Shown piece by piece: positions 41,506 through 51,821 of a stretch of DNA of 64,000 nt. The DNA comes from Microvirga terricola (GTDB lineage: Bacteria; Pseudomonadota; Alphaproteobacteria; Rhizobiales; Beijerinckiaceae), in assembly GCF_011777495.1 (NCBI RefSeq), contig NZ_JAATJS010000004.1, positions 1-64,000 on the forward strand, in the 5' to 3' direction. Each line of letters opens with the position of its first letter. The stretch's first letter is position 1. The notes under the pieces are model-generated. The model had not been told where the DNA came from and made no database searches. It was given only the letters and a program-made list of their open reading frames with translations. The position numbers were made by a program, and so were the translations under genes.

Positions 41506-43737
41506 TCAGACGACGAGAATGTCGCTGTAGGTGACCGTCGACTCTCCTAGGAGTTTCACAAAAATCACAGCTGCTGCTGCGCCAGTTCCGTCCCGATCAT
41601 AGGAGAGAGTGCGCGTTTCTGGATCGAAGAGAATCCGGTCATCTGCATCCATCGCGCTCTTTGTGGCTGAGAACGCATTTGCGCTCAACTCGCCCTTGGC
41701 GATATAGCCGAAGATCTCCGAAGACAGGACGATCTTGTCCTTTCCCCCACTTTCGAAGTCCACGATCTGGTCGACGTCGTTGAAGCTACCGAGCCAGGCA
41801 TCAAAAACGAACTGATCGTTGCCATGGCCTCCTTGCAGGACATCACTGCCGTATCGGCCGCTTAAGGTGTCGTTGCCGTCTCCGCCCTGCAAAACGTCCG
41901 CGCCGCTTCCACCGCTCAAAGAGTCGTTGCCGATGCCGCCGTATAAAGTGTCATCGTCGTGTCCGCCGTCCAAGGTGTCATCGCCGTCGTCGCCCTGCAG
42001 GACGTCAGCTAAGGCGTCACCGCTCAGAGTGTCGTTGCCGATGCCGCCGTATAGAGTGTCGTTGCCGTATCCACCGTCCAAGGTGTCATCGCCGTGTCCG
42101 CCGTCCAAGCTGTCATCGCCGTCGTCGCCACCGTTCAGGACATCGTTGCCTACACTTCCTTGCAGGGTATCATTGCCTGATCCACCGTCCAAAGTGTCGT
42201 TGTCATCGCCGCCTTGCAAGTCGTCCGCGCCGCTTCCACCGCCCAAGGAGTCGTTACCGATGTAGCCATACAAAGTGTCGTCGCTGTATCCGCCGTCCAA
42301 GCTGTCGTTGCCCTCACCGCCCTGTAAGATATCAATGCCGTATCCACCGCTCAGGGTATCGTCACCGTATCCGCCATCCAAGCTGTCGTTGCCATCATCG
42401 CCCTGCAAGACGTCGGCGCCGTATCCGCCGCTCAGGGTGTCGTCGTCGTATCCACCGTCCAGGTTGTCGTTATCGTCGCCGCCCTGCAAGATGTCCTTGC
42501 CGTCTCCTCCGGTCAGGATATCGTTGCCTGCGCCTCCCCACAGAGTGTCGTTTCCGTATCCGCCGTCCAGTTTGTCGTTGCCGATGTCTCCATAAAGAGT
42601 GTCATCGTCATCTCCGCCGTCCAAGGTGTCGTTGCCGTCACCGCCCTTCAGGGTGTCGTTGCCGATTTCGCCCTGGAGGACATCGTCGTCGAAGTCTCCG
42701 TACAGGATGTCGACGCCATACCCGCCGCTGAGGGCGTCGTTGCCTGCACCTCCCCGTAGGGTGTCATTGCCATCCCCACCGTTCAAACTGTCGTTACCGC
42801 CGTCGCCCTGTAAGGCATCCTTGCCGGCCCCGCCGTCCAATTTGTCGTTGCCTGTGCCTCCGTGCAGCCTGTCGTCGCCGTATCCGCCTCTCAGAACATC
42901 ATTGCCGACGCCACCGTAAAGGATGTCGTTGCCGTCGCTGCCGCTCAGGAAGTCATTGCCATCCTCTCCGTAAAGAATGTCGTTGCCGTCGAAACCGTAG
43001 ATCTTGTCATTGTCACGACCGCCTTTGATGATGTCCTTGACGGCGACGCCATAGATGACGTCCGCCTTGCTCTTGCCGATCTGGGTCAAGGTTTGCTTGG
43101 CATGGCTCCAGCTCCACTTCGCAACCTGCTTCCCATCTCGCGACGGACTGCCGTAGAGGGCTCGGATCGCCTGGATGTCCAGCGAGCCGAGGCCGGCCGA
43201 CTGCATATCGATGTCGCCTCCCGTGTAGCTCATCACGGTGTAATTCACGTGATCGAGATCCGACCTCAACAATTGCTTGTTGTGGTCCATCCTGTGAAAG
43301 GGGTGTTTGAGGCCGAGCGCATGGCCGATCTCATGAAGCAGAATGTAAAGTTTAAACGGCTGATACTGTGAAAATTCAGTACGATACCGAGAATTCATAT
43401 AGATATTGCCGCCGCTGGCGTCCCGAACCAGTCCCTCATCGGAAGTGTCCTGGGAGAGTTCCGGAAATTCCGCCCGGGCGCTGAAGGATCCCCATTCCCA
43501 TCTCCACTGAAACTTTAGCTCGGCATCTTTCCCTTTGACCTCGATAAAACGGATTCCACTGGCATCCCCCCACATCTTCAGGGCGGTGCGCGCCGTGGCC
43601 ACATCTGCGCTGTCGAATTTCTCCGAGCTCCACAGACTATTGAATGTATAGGTGAGAAATACCGGCTGCTTATTGAGCTTGAGAGTAGGCAGCGAGTTCC
43701 AGCTTTGACCGGAAAGGATGGCTTTGTAGTCGGACAT
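41506..43737 (-). CDS. Serralysin-like M10 metalloprotease with long RTX array
   Basis: The 743-residue protein has the zinc motif HEIGHALGLKH (135-145) and the Met-turn YTVMSYTG (Met 169), which mark an M10B metzincin. From about 235 to 650 it has more than forty RTX nonapeptides (GGxGxDxLx), far more than the usual serralysin. They bind calcium in a parallel beta-roll. The C-terminus (about 650-743) ends in hydrophobic LGESTVTYSDILVV, the uncleaved type I secretion signal. It should be secreted and digest host or environmental proteins. No transporter genes are nearby. Confidence 0.9.
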   Translation of the reverse strand: MSDYKAILSGQSWNSLPTLKLNKQPVFLTYTFNSLWSSEKFDSADVATARTALKMWGDASGIRFIEVKGKDAELKFQWRWEWGSFSARAEFPELSQDTSDEGLVRDASGGNIYMNSRYRTEFSQYQPFKLYILLHEIGHALGLKHPFHRMDHNKQLLRSDLDHVNYTVMSYTGGDIDMQSAGLGSLDIQAIRALYGSPSRDGKQVAKWSWSHAKQTLTQIGKSKADVIYGVAVKDIIKGGRDNDKIYGFDGNDILYGEDGNDFLSGSDGNDILYGGVGNDVLRGGYGDDRLHGGTGNDKLDGGAGKDALQGDGGNDSLNGGDGNDTLRGGAGNDALSGGYGVDILYGDFDDDVLQGEIGNDTLKGGDGNDTLDGGDDDDTLYGDIGNDKLDGGYGNDTLWGGAGNDILTGGDGKDILQGGDDNDNLDGGYDDDTLSGGYGADVLQGDDGNDSLDGGYGDDTLSGGYGIDILQGGEGNDSLDGGYSDDTLYGYIGNDSLGGGSGADDLQGGDDNDTLDGGSGNDTLQGSVGNDVLNGGDDGDDSLDGGHGDDTLDGGYGNDTLYGGIGNDTLSGDALADVLQGDDGDDTLDGGHDDDTLYGGIGNDSLSGGSGADVLQGGDGNDTLSGRYGSDVLQGGHGNDQFVFDAWLGSFNDVDQIVDFESGGKDKIVLSSEIFGYIAKGELSANAFSATKSAMDADDRILFDPETRTLSYDRDGTGAAAAVIFVKLLGESTVTYSDILVV
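41790..43035 (-). repeat. RTX-coding tandem repeats, 27-bp family
   Basis: About 1.2 kb of degenerate 27-base units, one nonapeptide each. Many also occur as longer blocks that repeat every few units (for example GGYGDDTLSGGYG and DGGYGNDTLYGG phrases), suggesting recent expansion by duplication or slippage. Confidence 0.85.
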
Positions 43738-43831
43738 AGGAGAACACAGGTTATAAGGTTATAACCTGTAGTATTCGAAGCCTGAGAAAGTTTCAACCAA
43801 GAGGCGATGCCCGATCTTCGCCAACCTCAGT

Positions 43832-44296
43832 TCAGAGCGCCTTTGCTGCTGCCAGCACTTCTTCCGCGTGGCCCGGCACCTTCACCTTGTTCCAGACCCT
43901 CACGATCTTGCCCTCGTGGTCGATCAAGACCGTGGTGCGCTCGACGCCCATATATTTGCGTCCGTACATGCTCTTTTCGACCCATACGCCATAGGCCTGG
44001 AGCATGGTCTTCTCCTCGTCGGAGGCGAGGTCGAATTCGAGGCCGTATTTGGTGCGGAACTTGTCGTGGCTCTTCAGGCCGTCGGGCGAGACGCCGATGA
44101 TCTCGGTACCGGCAGAGGCGAAGTTCTTCCGCAACGCCTGGAAGTCCTGCGCCTCTTTCGTGCAGCCAGTAGTGTCGTCCTTGGGGTAAAAATAAAGGAC
44201 AACCTTCCTGCCTTTGAAGTTATCCAACGTAATGTTCCTCCCGTCCGTCCCGGGCAGCGAGAATTGGGGGGCTTTCGTTCCAACGGCCAAAGTCAT
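43832..44296 (-). CDS. bcp: Thioredoxin-dependent peroxiredoxin, Bcp/PrxQ type
   Basis: ATG 44296 follows AAGGAAGG, which decides it over the frame start at 44335. The 154 residues hold [36 protein letters not shown] with the peroxidatic Cys near 45, and [21 protein letters not shown] near 75. No Cys follows five residues after the first, so it may be a 1-Cys variant of PrxQ. It reduces organic peroxides and H2O2 in the cytosol. Transcribed leftward, away from the AsmA-like gene. Confidence 0.9.
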   Translation of the reverse strand: MTLAVGTKAPQFSLPGTDGRNITLDNFKGRKVVLYFYPKDDTTGCTKEAQDFQALRKNFASAGTEIIGVSPDGLKSHDKFRTKYGLEFDLASDEEKTMLQAYGVWVEKSMYGRKYMGVERTTVLIDHEGKIVRVWNKVKVPGHAEEVLAAAKAL

Positions 44297-44451
44297 TGTT
44301 CGCCTTCCTTTCGACGGAATGTCGTGGTTGAGCACGCGCGCCCGCGGCCGAAAGTGATGGTCGCGAGGGGCATCGGAGGGGTAAGGTCCCGCTCAACTGA
44401 TTCCCGTACTGCCGAAATAGTTCAAGAACCGGGCCGCCCTACGTCACAAGA

Positions 44452-47400
44452 ATGAAGCCAATTCTTCGCACCACGCCCGCCCGGCGCGATCCGGGCAAGC
44501 GAAGCGCCCTCGGGCGTGTGCTTCGTGGTGCTCTCTATCTGAAGCTTGGCATCGTTCTTCTCGTCGTCATTGGGCTGGGCCTACTCTACCTTCGGCTGAG
44601 CGCGGGGCCCATGAGCTTCGGTCGTCTGCCCGAGCGCGTTGCGGATGCGATTGCCGCACGCATCGGTCCCGGCTGGACGGTGACTCTGCGCAATACAGCC
44701 CTTGAGCTACATGGTGGCTCACCCGCTCTGCGGGCGAACGGCCTCGACATTCGCGGCCCCGGCGGGGATCTCGTTCTGCGCGCCCCTTATGCGACCGTCA
44801 GTGTGGATGGCCTCTCGCTCCTGATCGGCAATTTGCAGCCGAAGTCCGTTGAGTTCCGCGATCCGCAATTGCGCCTGCTCGTCAACCGGGACGGCTCGCT
44901 GACTTTCTCTCCTGTGCCGAGCGAGGCGGGGGATGCCTCGGCCGCTGCGGCGCAACCTGTTCCGACATCGAGCTCTGAGCCGTCTCCCAAACGCGACTTC
45001 AACGGCCCTTCGCAGGTCTCGGGCGCTGTCGGATCTCTGTTCGAATTCGTCGTCGGCCCCAAGAGCATTCTGCAATCGCTTGGCCGCGCGCAGCTGACCA
45101 ATGCGAGCCTCGTCTTCATTGATGCGGACCAGCGCGAGCGGGGGCGATTCACGCGTGTGGATGCGACCTTCGACTGGACGGAGAAAGGCGGGCGTCATTT
45201 CGAGGCGACACTCGACGGACCGCAGGGCGACTGGCAGGTCAGCGGCGATGCCGAGGCGGACGGGAAGGGTGGCTACCACGCCACCGTCATCGCGGACAGC
45301 GCACCGATCCAGGATATTCTACTCATCACCGGCCTGTCGGCCATTCCCGCAACGACGGACCTCGACTTCTCGGGCCGTGTCGATGCCGCCTTTGCCGATG
45401 GCCGCGTGATCGAGTTGAAAGCCCGGCTCGACGGCAACGCGGGAAGCATTCGCATCGACGATCCGGATACGTCGCCTCTCGCCATCGAGGGGGCGCAGAT
45501 CCTGGTCGCCTGGGACGAGGCGAGCAAATCGCTCGATCTGCAAAATCTCGAGCTGAAGGGCGGCGGCACGCATGTGCGCCTGCAAGGCCGGCTCGCGACG
45601 CCTTCTGAGACGGAAAGCTGGAAGCTCTCGCTCAAAGGCAAGGATGCGATGCTGTCGCCCGCGTCCACTGCCGACAAGCCTGTGAGCGTCAGCGACATTG
45701 CAGCGGAGTTCGCTGGACCCGACGGCGTCACCATCAAATCCTTGAGCCTGCGCGGGCCGGACCTCTCCCTCGACATCACGGGGCAACTTGGCGGTGCAGC
45801 CGACCCTCGCAGCCTGAATCTCGCTGTGCACAGCGAGAAGACCGACATGCGCTCGGTGTTGCGGATCTGGCCGGAGGCGGTTGCCCCGTCGGTGCGCAAG
45901 TTCCTCATGCGCAGTCTCAAGAGCGGGATGCTTGAATCCATCGCGCTCAAAGTCGGGCTGACCGGCGCCGACCTGGCGAAGGCCGTGTCCGGCGAGCCGA
46001 TCCCCGACGACGCGCTCAAGATCGACTTCGCAATCTCGCAAGGCGTCTTACGCGTGTCGGAGGCCTTGCCGCCGTTGTCGCGCCTCGACGTTTCTGGAAC
46101 CGTGACGGGCACCAAGGCCTTTCTCCGGGCGCCTGTCGGGCGTGTCGACATGAACGAGCGCAGCCTGAACGCCTCCGATGGCACGTTCATCCTCGACAAT
46201 TATTGGAAGGACGATGCGCTCGCGCGCATCGATTTCCGCCTCTTCGGCGGCGCCGATGGACTTGGGGCTCTGCTGCAGACGCCCGCGATTAAGCAAATCG
46301 CCGGGTTCGATCTCGACCCGGCAGCGATGAAGGGCAAGACCGATCTGAAGGTCGGCATCGGCCTTGCCGTCAACCATGTGCCCGCCTTCGCGGACCTGCC
46401 GCTCACCGTCAACGGAACCACCAGCGATTTGAGCGTCGACAAGGTCTTTGGGAAGGACCGCCTGGAGGGGGCGAACCTCGCGATCGTCTATGATCGCGGC
46501 AACCTTTCGATCAAGGGCGACGGCAAGCTCGCGGGCGGGCCGGCGACCATCGATGTTCAGCAAACGCCGCAAGGCGGTGAAGCCAACATCTCGCTGGTGC
46601 TCGACGATGCGGCCCGCGCCAAGAAGGGCCTGTCCTTCGGCTCACAGCTGACCGGCGTCCTCCCGCTGCGGGTGAGCATGCCGCTCGGCAAGTCGGCGAA
46701 ACCCGGCATGCGCGTCGAGACCGATCTGACGAAAGTTGCCGTGGACCAGCTGATCCCCGGTTGGGTCAAGCCCGCGGGAAAACCCGGCAAGCTCTCCTTC
46801 ACGCTCATCTCCGGCCCCTCGGACGAGCTCCGCGATCTGCAACTCGACGCCGGCGTGGTGCAATTGCGCGGAACGGCCACGCTGTCGAGCGACGGCGCCC
46901 TCGACAAGGCGGACCTTTCGACCTTCAAGATCTCTGCCGGCGACGAAATGCGCGCGCAGCTCGAGCGGGTGAATGGGGCTTACAAAGTCACCGTGCGCGG
47001 CAATGTCGGCGATGCGCGGCCTTTCACCAAGTTGGGTGGCTCGTCATCTGCGGCGCCGGCACGCGGTTCGGCTTCCCAGCGCGACAGCAAGGATTTCGAC
47101 CTTGATCTCGCACTCAACATTCTGACGGGTTTCAATGACGAGGCCATCACCAACGCCTCGCTCAAAATGTCGATGCGCAAGGACAGCATCCGCCAGCTCG
47201 ACATGAAGGGTCGTCTGGGCGCGAGCAACATCGCCGCGAAAACGCTCTCGCAGAGCGCTGGAAATCCGGTGATCGTGCTGCAGGCGGAAGATGGCGGCGC
47301 GCTGCTTCGTTTCCTCGACATCTACCGCCGCATGTCGGGCGGCGAACTCCTCGTGCAGATAGCGACGGGCGATGGCCCACAGGCCGGTATTCTGACGCTG

Positions 47401-47910
47401 CACGACTTCACCTTGAATAACGAGCCCGCGCTGCGTCGCATCATCCCCACGCAGTCTCAGCTCGTGTCCGGACTGGATCGCTCAGGGAATGCCCAAGCCG
47501 TCCGCGTCGACGTCAACGAGGTCACGTTCGCGAAGGCCCGGTTCGACTTCACGAAGGCGGCGGGCCGCCTCGAGTTCAAGGATGCTGCCATTTTCGGGAG
47601 TCAGATCGGCTTCACGCTCGGCGGCTCCATCGACTATTGGCGTGACCGTCTCGATATTTCGGGAACGTTCGTCCCCGCTTACGGGCTGAACAACGCTTTT
47701 GCCCAGGTGCCGCTCGTCGGCAGGCTGCTCGGCGGCGGGCAATATGAGGGGCTGTTCGCGGTGAACTTCCGCGTCGTGGGGCCGATGGCGTCGCCCACGC
47801 TCACAGTCAATCCTCTCTCCGCCGTGGCTCCCGGCTTCCTGCGCAAGCTCTTTGGAGTCGGCGGGGGGGAGGTGCAGACGAGTCCGGCGCCTGCGGCGCC
47901 GGAACGTTGA
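44452..47910 (+). CDS. AsmA-like protein (DUF3971)
   Basis: The 1152-residue protein has one membrane helix (about 28-48, LKLGIVLLVVIGLGLLYLRL) and a long periplasmic body. The body shows repeating beta motifs, typical of the AsmA/YhdP/TamB group of bridge-like proteins. Parts resembling DUF3971 occur between about 340 and 700. The C-terminus contains a region like AsmA_2 (FDFTKAAGRLEFKDAAIFG), with Asn-Asn-Ala-Phe-Ala-Gln-Val-Pro-Leu near 1085. Such proteins carry phospholipids from the inner to the outer membrane. It is divergent to bcp. Confidence 0.8.
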   Translation: MKPILRTTPARRDPGKRSALGRVLRGALYLKLGIVLLVVIGLGLLYLRLSAGPMSFGRLPERVADAIAARIGPGWTVTLRNTALELHGGSPALRANGLDIRGPGGDLVLRAPYATVSVDGLSLLIGNLQPKSVEFRDPQLRLLVNRDGSLTFSPVPSEAGDASAAAAQPVPTSSSEPSPKRDFNGPSQVSGAVGSLFEFVVGPKSILQSLGRAQLTNASLVFIDADQRERGRFTRVDATFDWTEKGGRHFEATLDGPQGDWQVSGDAEADGKGGYHATVIADSAPIQDILLITGLSAIPATTDLDFSGRVDAAFADGRVIELKARLDGNAGSIRIDDPDTSPLAIEGAQILVAWDEASKSLDLQNLELKGGGTHVRLQGRLATPSETESWKLSLKGKDAMLSPASTADKPVSVSDIAAEFAGPDGVTIKSLSLRGPDLSLDITGQLGGAADPRSLNLAVHSEKTDMRSVLRIWPEAVAPSVRKFLMRSLKSGMLESIALKVGLTGADLAKAVSGEPIPDDALKIDFAISQGVLRVSEALPPLSRLDVSGTVTGTKAFLRAPVGRVDMNERSLNASDGTFILDNYWKDDALARIDFRLFGGADGLGALLQTPAIKQIAGFDLDPAAMKGKTDLKVGIGLAVNHVPAFADLPLTVNGTTSDLSVDKVFGKDRLEGANLAIVYDRGNLSIKGDGKLAGGPATIDVQQTPQGGEANISLVLDDAARAKKGLSFGSQLTGVLPLRVSMPLGKSAKPGMRVETDLTKVAVDQLIPGWVKPAGKPGKLSFTLISGPSDELRDLQLDAGVVQLRGTATLSSDGALDKADLSTFKISAGDEMRAQLERVNGAYKVTVRGNVGDARPFTKLGGSSSAAPARGSASQRDSKDFDLDLALNILTGFNDEAITNASLKMSMRKDSIRQLDMKGRLGASNIAAKTLSQSAGNPVIVLQAEDGGALLRFLDIYRRMSGGELLVQIATGDGPQAGILTLHDFTLNNEPALRRIIPTQSQLVSGLDRSGNAQAVRVDVNEVTFAKARFDFTKAAGRLEFKDAAIFGSQIGFTLGGSIDYWRDRLDISGTFVPAYGLNNAFAQVPLVGRLLGGGQYEGLFAVNFRVVGPMASPTLTVNPLSAVAPGFLRKLFGVGGGEVQTSPAPAAPER

Positions 47911-47927
47911 TTGAAGAGGAAGCTGCC

Positions 47928-48131
47928 TTATTGCTTCGCGAGGTCGATATCGGGCGTGTAGTCGCCTTCGACCTCTTTCACCAACGCTTGGCCGCAGATG
48001 ACGCGCTTTTTCTCTTCGCTGTATGTCAGGGTTGGGTTGCCATAGAGCTCCCAACCGGCATTGAGAGCAGCGGTCACGCGCTCACAGAAGCTCGCGTCGT
48101 CAGGCCCGGTAAAATAGCGAAAGAGTTTCAT
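47928..48131 (-). CDS. DUF1737 domain protein
   Basis: ATG 48131 has GGAG six bases upstream. The 67-residue protein starts MKLFRYFTGPDD and has WELYGNPTLTYSEEKKRVICGQALVKE. This is the DUF1737 pattern: a small beta-alpha-beta unit found in many proteobacteria without a known role. It converges on the AsmA-like gene with 17 bases between the stops. Confidence 0.75.
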   Translation of the reverse strand: MKLFRYFTGPDDASFCERVTAALNAGWELYGNPTLTYSEEKKRVICGQALVKEVEGDYTPDIDLAKQ

Positions 48132-48205
48132 CAGAGGCTCCATAGAAACAAAGTTTCACGAAGCCTCGCTGTGTCTCAAATCGTGCTGACCGTGTCAAGT
48201 TGTGT

Positions 48206-49468
48206 CTAAACCGGCCGCAGCAGGACGTGCCGCTTCTTGCCGAAGGAGAGCTTGATCACGCCCTCTGCCGTGAGGTCGGTCAGCTTGAGCACGCCGCGGT
48301 CGTCGGTGACGGTCTGGTCATTCACCTTCAAACCGCCGCTCTTCACCTGCCGGCGCGCCTCACTGGTGGAGGGAACGAGCTTCGCATATTCCGGTCCGAA
48401 GGCAGTGAGCACACCAAGTCCCGCTTCAAGAAGCGCATTGGCGATTTCGACCGTCGGCAGGCTCTCTGCTAGCGCACCTTGCTCAAAGGTCTTGCGGGCG
48501 GTCTCTGCGGCGAGTTCAGCAGCTTCCCGGCCATGGACGAGGGCCGTCGCCTCGGTGGCCAGAACCTTCTTCGCCTCGTTGATCTCCGCGCCCTGAAGCG
48601 CCTCGAGCCGGGCGATCTCGTCCATTGGCAGGATGGTGAAGAGTTTGAGGAAGCGGTTCACGTCCGCATCCTCGGTGTTGCGCCAGAACTGCCAGTAATC
48701 GTAGGCGCTCAGCATATCGGCGTTGAGCCAGACCGCGCCGGAGGCGGTCTTGCCCATCTTCGCACCCGACGCCGTGGTCAGCAGCGGGCAGGTGACGGCG
48801 TAAAGCTGCCCGGTGCCCTGGCGGCGGCCGAGGTCGATGCCGTTGACGATGTTGCCCCACTGATCGGAGCCGCCCATCTGCAGCACGCAGCCATAGCGCT
48901 TGTGCAACTCCACGAAGTCGTAGGCCTGGAGGATCATGTAGTTGAATTCCAGGAACGACAGTTCGTGCTCGCGCTCCAGACGCAGCTTGACGCTGTCGAA
49001 GGCGAGCATGCGGTTGACCGAGAAGTGTCGCCCGACATCGCGCAGGAACTCGATATAGTTGAGGGTCGTCAGCCATTCGGCATTGTCGACCATGATCGCG
49101 TCGACCTTACCCTCGCCGAAGCCGATGAAGCGTGAGAAGACGCCCTTGATGCTGGTCTTGTTGGCCCCGATCTGCTCGACGGTCAGGAGCTTGCGGCTCT
49201 CGTCCTTGCCGGAGGGGTCGCCTACCCGGGTCGTGCCGCCGCCCATGAGGGCGATGGGCTTGCCGGCACCGGTTTTTTGCAGCCAGTGCAACATCATGAT
49301 CGAGAGCAGGTGGCCCACATGCAGCGAGGGGCCGGTGCAGTCATAGCCCACATAGGTCGTCAGCCGGCCTTCGAGAGCCGCGGAATCGATGCCCTCGAAG
49401 TCGGACGTCTGGTGGATGAAGCCCCGCTCGGTGAGCACTCTTAGAAAATCGGATTTCGGCGCGTTCAT
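48206..49468 (-). CDS. tyrS: Tyrosyl-tRNA synthetase
   Basis: ATG 49468 has GAGAG upstream; the frame opens 22 codons earlier. The 420-residue class I synthetase shows the HIGH-like PSLHVGHL near 55 and the KMSKS-like [10 protein letters not shown] near 235. [10 protein letters not shown] at the N-terminal side and [25 protein letters not shown] near 175-200 build the tyrosine pocket. The C-terminal S4 RNA-binding domain (about 355-420) contains [16 protein letters not shown]. It charges tRNA-Tyr in the cytosol. Confidence 0.96.
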   Translation of the reverse strand: MNAPKSDFLRVLTERGFIHQTSDFEGIDSAALEGRLTTYVGYDCTGPSLHVGHLLSIMMLHWLQKTGAGKPIALMGGGTTRVGDPSGKDESRKLLTVEQIGANKTSIKGVFSRFIGFGEGKVDAIMVDNAEWLTTLNYIEFLRDVGRHFSVNRMLAFDSVKLRLEREHELSFLEFNYMILQAYDFVELHKRYGCVLQMGGSDQWGNIVNGIDLGRRQGTGQLYAVTCPLLTTASGAKMGKTASGAVWLNADMLSAYDYWQFWRNTEDADVNRFLKLFTILPMDEIARLEALQGAEINEAKKVLATEATALVHGREAAELAAETARKTFEQGALAESLPTVEIANALLEAGLGVLTAFGPEYAKLVPSTSEARRQVKSGGLKVNDQTVTDDRGVLKLTDLTAEGVIKLSFGKKRHVLLRPV

Positions 49469-49663
49469 CGCGGCTCTCGTCTCTTTCAAGGATTGTTCAC
49501 AGGGGCGTTTAGCAGCTTCCCTGGGAGATTTCACCCTTGAGATTTCGGATGTCTGACAGGGCCTGGGAGGCCCGCTGTCGAGGTTGTGGTTAGGAAAGTG
49601 TTGACAGGCGCCTCTGCCGGTAGGTTATATGTGTAATGGTATTTCATGCTTTTGGGGGGTCCC

Positions 49664-51745
49664 ATGTGTTACGCCTGCGTCGCTGAAGCCCAAGGTGGTT
49701 CCTGGGCGAGTTTTGATCCTTACAGCTACGGCGACCAGGCAGAGGACCCGTCCCAAGCCTATGCCGAAGAGGCCTGGAACCTGGCCGGTCATAGCTCACC
49801 GGTGTGGTATAGCTCGGTTTGGAGCTGGTTCTCCAACAATGTCTCGGCGGCCCCCCTCTGGGGATTTTCGGCTGCGGCGACCCTGCTTCCCTACACGTCG
49901 TTCGGGAGGTCGAAGTACTACGCTCCCACCTACATCGATCGGGATACGCTGTCTGTTTTCTCGGGCTCTCAATGGAACAACAATAAGCTGACCTACAGCT
50001 TCACGGATTCCCGCTGGGACTACGAGTGGATCAACCCCAGTGCTTCCGGATTCACTCCAGTCTCGTTCGGGACGGAGCAGAGCATCCGCCATATCCTGGA
50101 AGGTTATAGTCCCAATTATGACCGGCCGCGCATGGGCCTCACCTCGGTGGAATCGTTCACCAATCTCACGATCGACTATGCCGGCAGAGATGGCGCTGAC
50201 CTTCAGGTCGCCGGGTTCAATCCCGGTCAGATCATCAATCGCAGCCATGGTTATTACCCGGGCGTTCCAGTCTACGGCGGCGATCTCTGGTTGCAGTACG
50301 GAAAGGACGATCCTTTGCCGGGATCGTATCAGTATTTCCTTTTCCTGCACGAGATGGGTCATACGCTCGGGATGAAGCATTCGCATGAGGCGGCCGGCGT
50401 GCTGCCCGCGATGAGCTCGTGGCATGATTCTACGGAATATACCGTGATGTCGTACAACGATCAGGGTATGTATCCGCAGACCTACATGATGTACGACATC
50501 GCAGCGCTTCAGGAGATGTATGGCGCGGATTTCACGACCAATAGCGGCAACACCGTTTATAAGTGGAATCCGTATAACGGCGAGACATACGTCAACGGCG
50601 TCAGCCAAGGCGCAACGAAGGACAGCAAGATCTTCCTGACCGTCTGGGACGGCGGCGGCGTCGATACCTACGATTTTTCGGCCTATACGGGCTATACGGA
50701 AGTTGATTTGGCTCCCGGCGGGTATTCGATGTTCTCGCCATACCAGCGTGCTCAGAAGAGTGGCTTCGCGGGTTATGCGGGCGGCAACGTCTATAACGCT
50801 CTCCAATACCACGGAGACAGCCGTTCGCTGATCGAGAATGCCATTGGCGGTTCGTGGGCGGATCATATTCGCGGCAATCAGGCCAACAATATGCTGACCG
50901 GCAACGCCGGCAACGATTCCCTGTTTGGCTTGGACGGCAACGATACGCTTTACGGCGGCGTCGGCGACGATCTGCTGGATGACAAGAGCCCGTGGGCCAA
51001 TAGCACTTACGTCTACGGCAAAGATCTCATGGACGGCGGCGCCGGGAACGACCGCATTTACGGCCGCTTTGGCAACGACACCCTCTATGGCGGCGACGGT
51101 AACGACACCATTGATGCCGGTGAGGACAACGACCTCATCTATGGCGGTGCCGGTCACGACTACGTTGTCGGCGGGACGGGTGCTGACTCGATCTACGGCG
51201 ACGCCGGCAATGACATACTCTATGGCCAATCCGGCAACGACACGCTCGATGGCGGGCTCGGGAATGATACCGTTGACGGCGGAGACCATGACGACATCGT
51301 CTATGGCCGTGACGGCAATGACCTGATCCTGGGCGGAGGCGGTCAGGATTATCTGTTCGGTATGGAAGGGAACGACACCGTCTATGGTGGTGACGGAAAC
51401 GACTACATCTACGGCTATACCGGAACCGATGCGCTCTTCGGCGATGCCGGTGACGATATCCTGATTGCCGACGGCTACGGCTCGCGCCTGACCGGCGGGA
51501 CAGGCAACGACACCTTCTGGATCATAAACTCGGCACAGTCCGCGGTGATCACGGACTTTGCGGCAGGTTGGGGCGTGACCGATCGGGTCCAGTTCTCCTC
51601 TAGTCTGTTCTCGAGCTTCTTCGCCGTGATGGCTTCGGCCTATCAGAGTGGGACAGACGTGGTCATCGCGAAGGATGGAATGAGCGTAACGCTGAGCAAC
51701 ATGCTTCTGAGCAAGCTCGTAGCGGATGACTTCGCCTTCATTTAA
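49664..51745 (+). CDS. M10 serralysin-like metalloprotease with RTX repeats
   Basis: ATG 49664 is preceded by GGGGGG; an ATG at 49646 in frame is also possible. The 693-residue protein has the zinc motif HEMGHTLGMKH (229-239) and the Met-turn YTVMSYND (Met 262). RTX nonapeptides (GNDTLYGGVGDDLL type) run from about 420 to 600. The C-terminal domain (about 600-693) resembles the serralysin secretion domain: FWIINSAQSAVITDFAAG. It differs from the protease at 41506 in having a long N-terminal part and fewer repeats. Secretion should use a type I system located elsewhere. Confidence 0.88.
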   Translation: MCYACVAEAQGGSWASFDPYSYGDQAEDPSQAYAEEAWNLAGHSSPVWYSSVWSWFSNNVSAAPLWGFSAAATLLPYTSFGRSKYYAPTYIDRDTLSVFSGSQWNNNKLTYSFTDSRWDYEWINPSASGFTPVSFGTEQSIRHILEGYSPNYDRPRMGLTSVESFTNLTIDYAGRDGADLQVAGFNPGQIINRSHGYYPGVPVYGGDLWLQYGKDDPLPGSYQYFLFLHEMGHTLGMKHSHEAAGVLPAMSSWHDSTEYTVMSYNDQGMYPQTYMMYDIAALQEMYGADFTTNSGNTVYKWNPYNGETYVNGVSQGATKDSKIFLTVWDGGGVDTYDFSAYTGYTEVDLAPGGYSMFSPYQRAQKSGFAGYAGGNVYNALQYHGDSRSLIENAIGGSWADHIRGNQANNMLTGNAGNDSLFGLDGNDTLYGGVGDDLLDDKSPWANSTYVYGKDLMDGGAGNDRIYGRFGNDTLYGGDGNDTIDAGEDNDLIYGGAGHDYVVGGTGADSIYGDAGNDILYGQSGNDTLDGGLGNDTVDGGDHDDIVYGRDGNDLILGGGGQDYLFGMEGNDTVYGGDGNDYIYGYTGTDALFGDAGDDILIADGYGSRLTGGTGNDTFWIINSAQSAVITDFAAGWGVTDRVQFSSSLFSSFFAVMASAYQSGTDVVIAKDGMSVTLSNMLLSKLVADDFAFI

Positions 51746-51773
51746 GTTTCGGCGGAAGAGCAGGCTTAAAACA

Positions 51774-51799
51774 AAAGGCCGGTCCTAGGACCGGCCTTT
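51774..51799. terminator. Bidirectional terminator
   Basis: AAAGGCCGGTCCT and its mirror AGGACCGGCCTTT form a 13-bp palindromic stem, with flanking A- and T-runs. It separates the convergent protease and hydrolase genes. Confidence 0.88.
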
Positions 51800-51821
51800 C
51801 TGCATCAGCAACGAAGGGAAA

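Noticed and set aside
41819-42919. Plus-strand Pro/Ser-rich repeat proteins opposite the RTX array
   Set aside because: The apparent repeats (SPPCKTSLP type) are only the reverse reading of the RTX-coding repeats.
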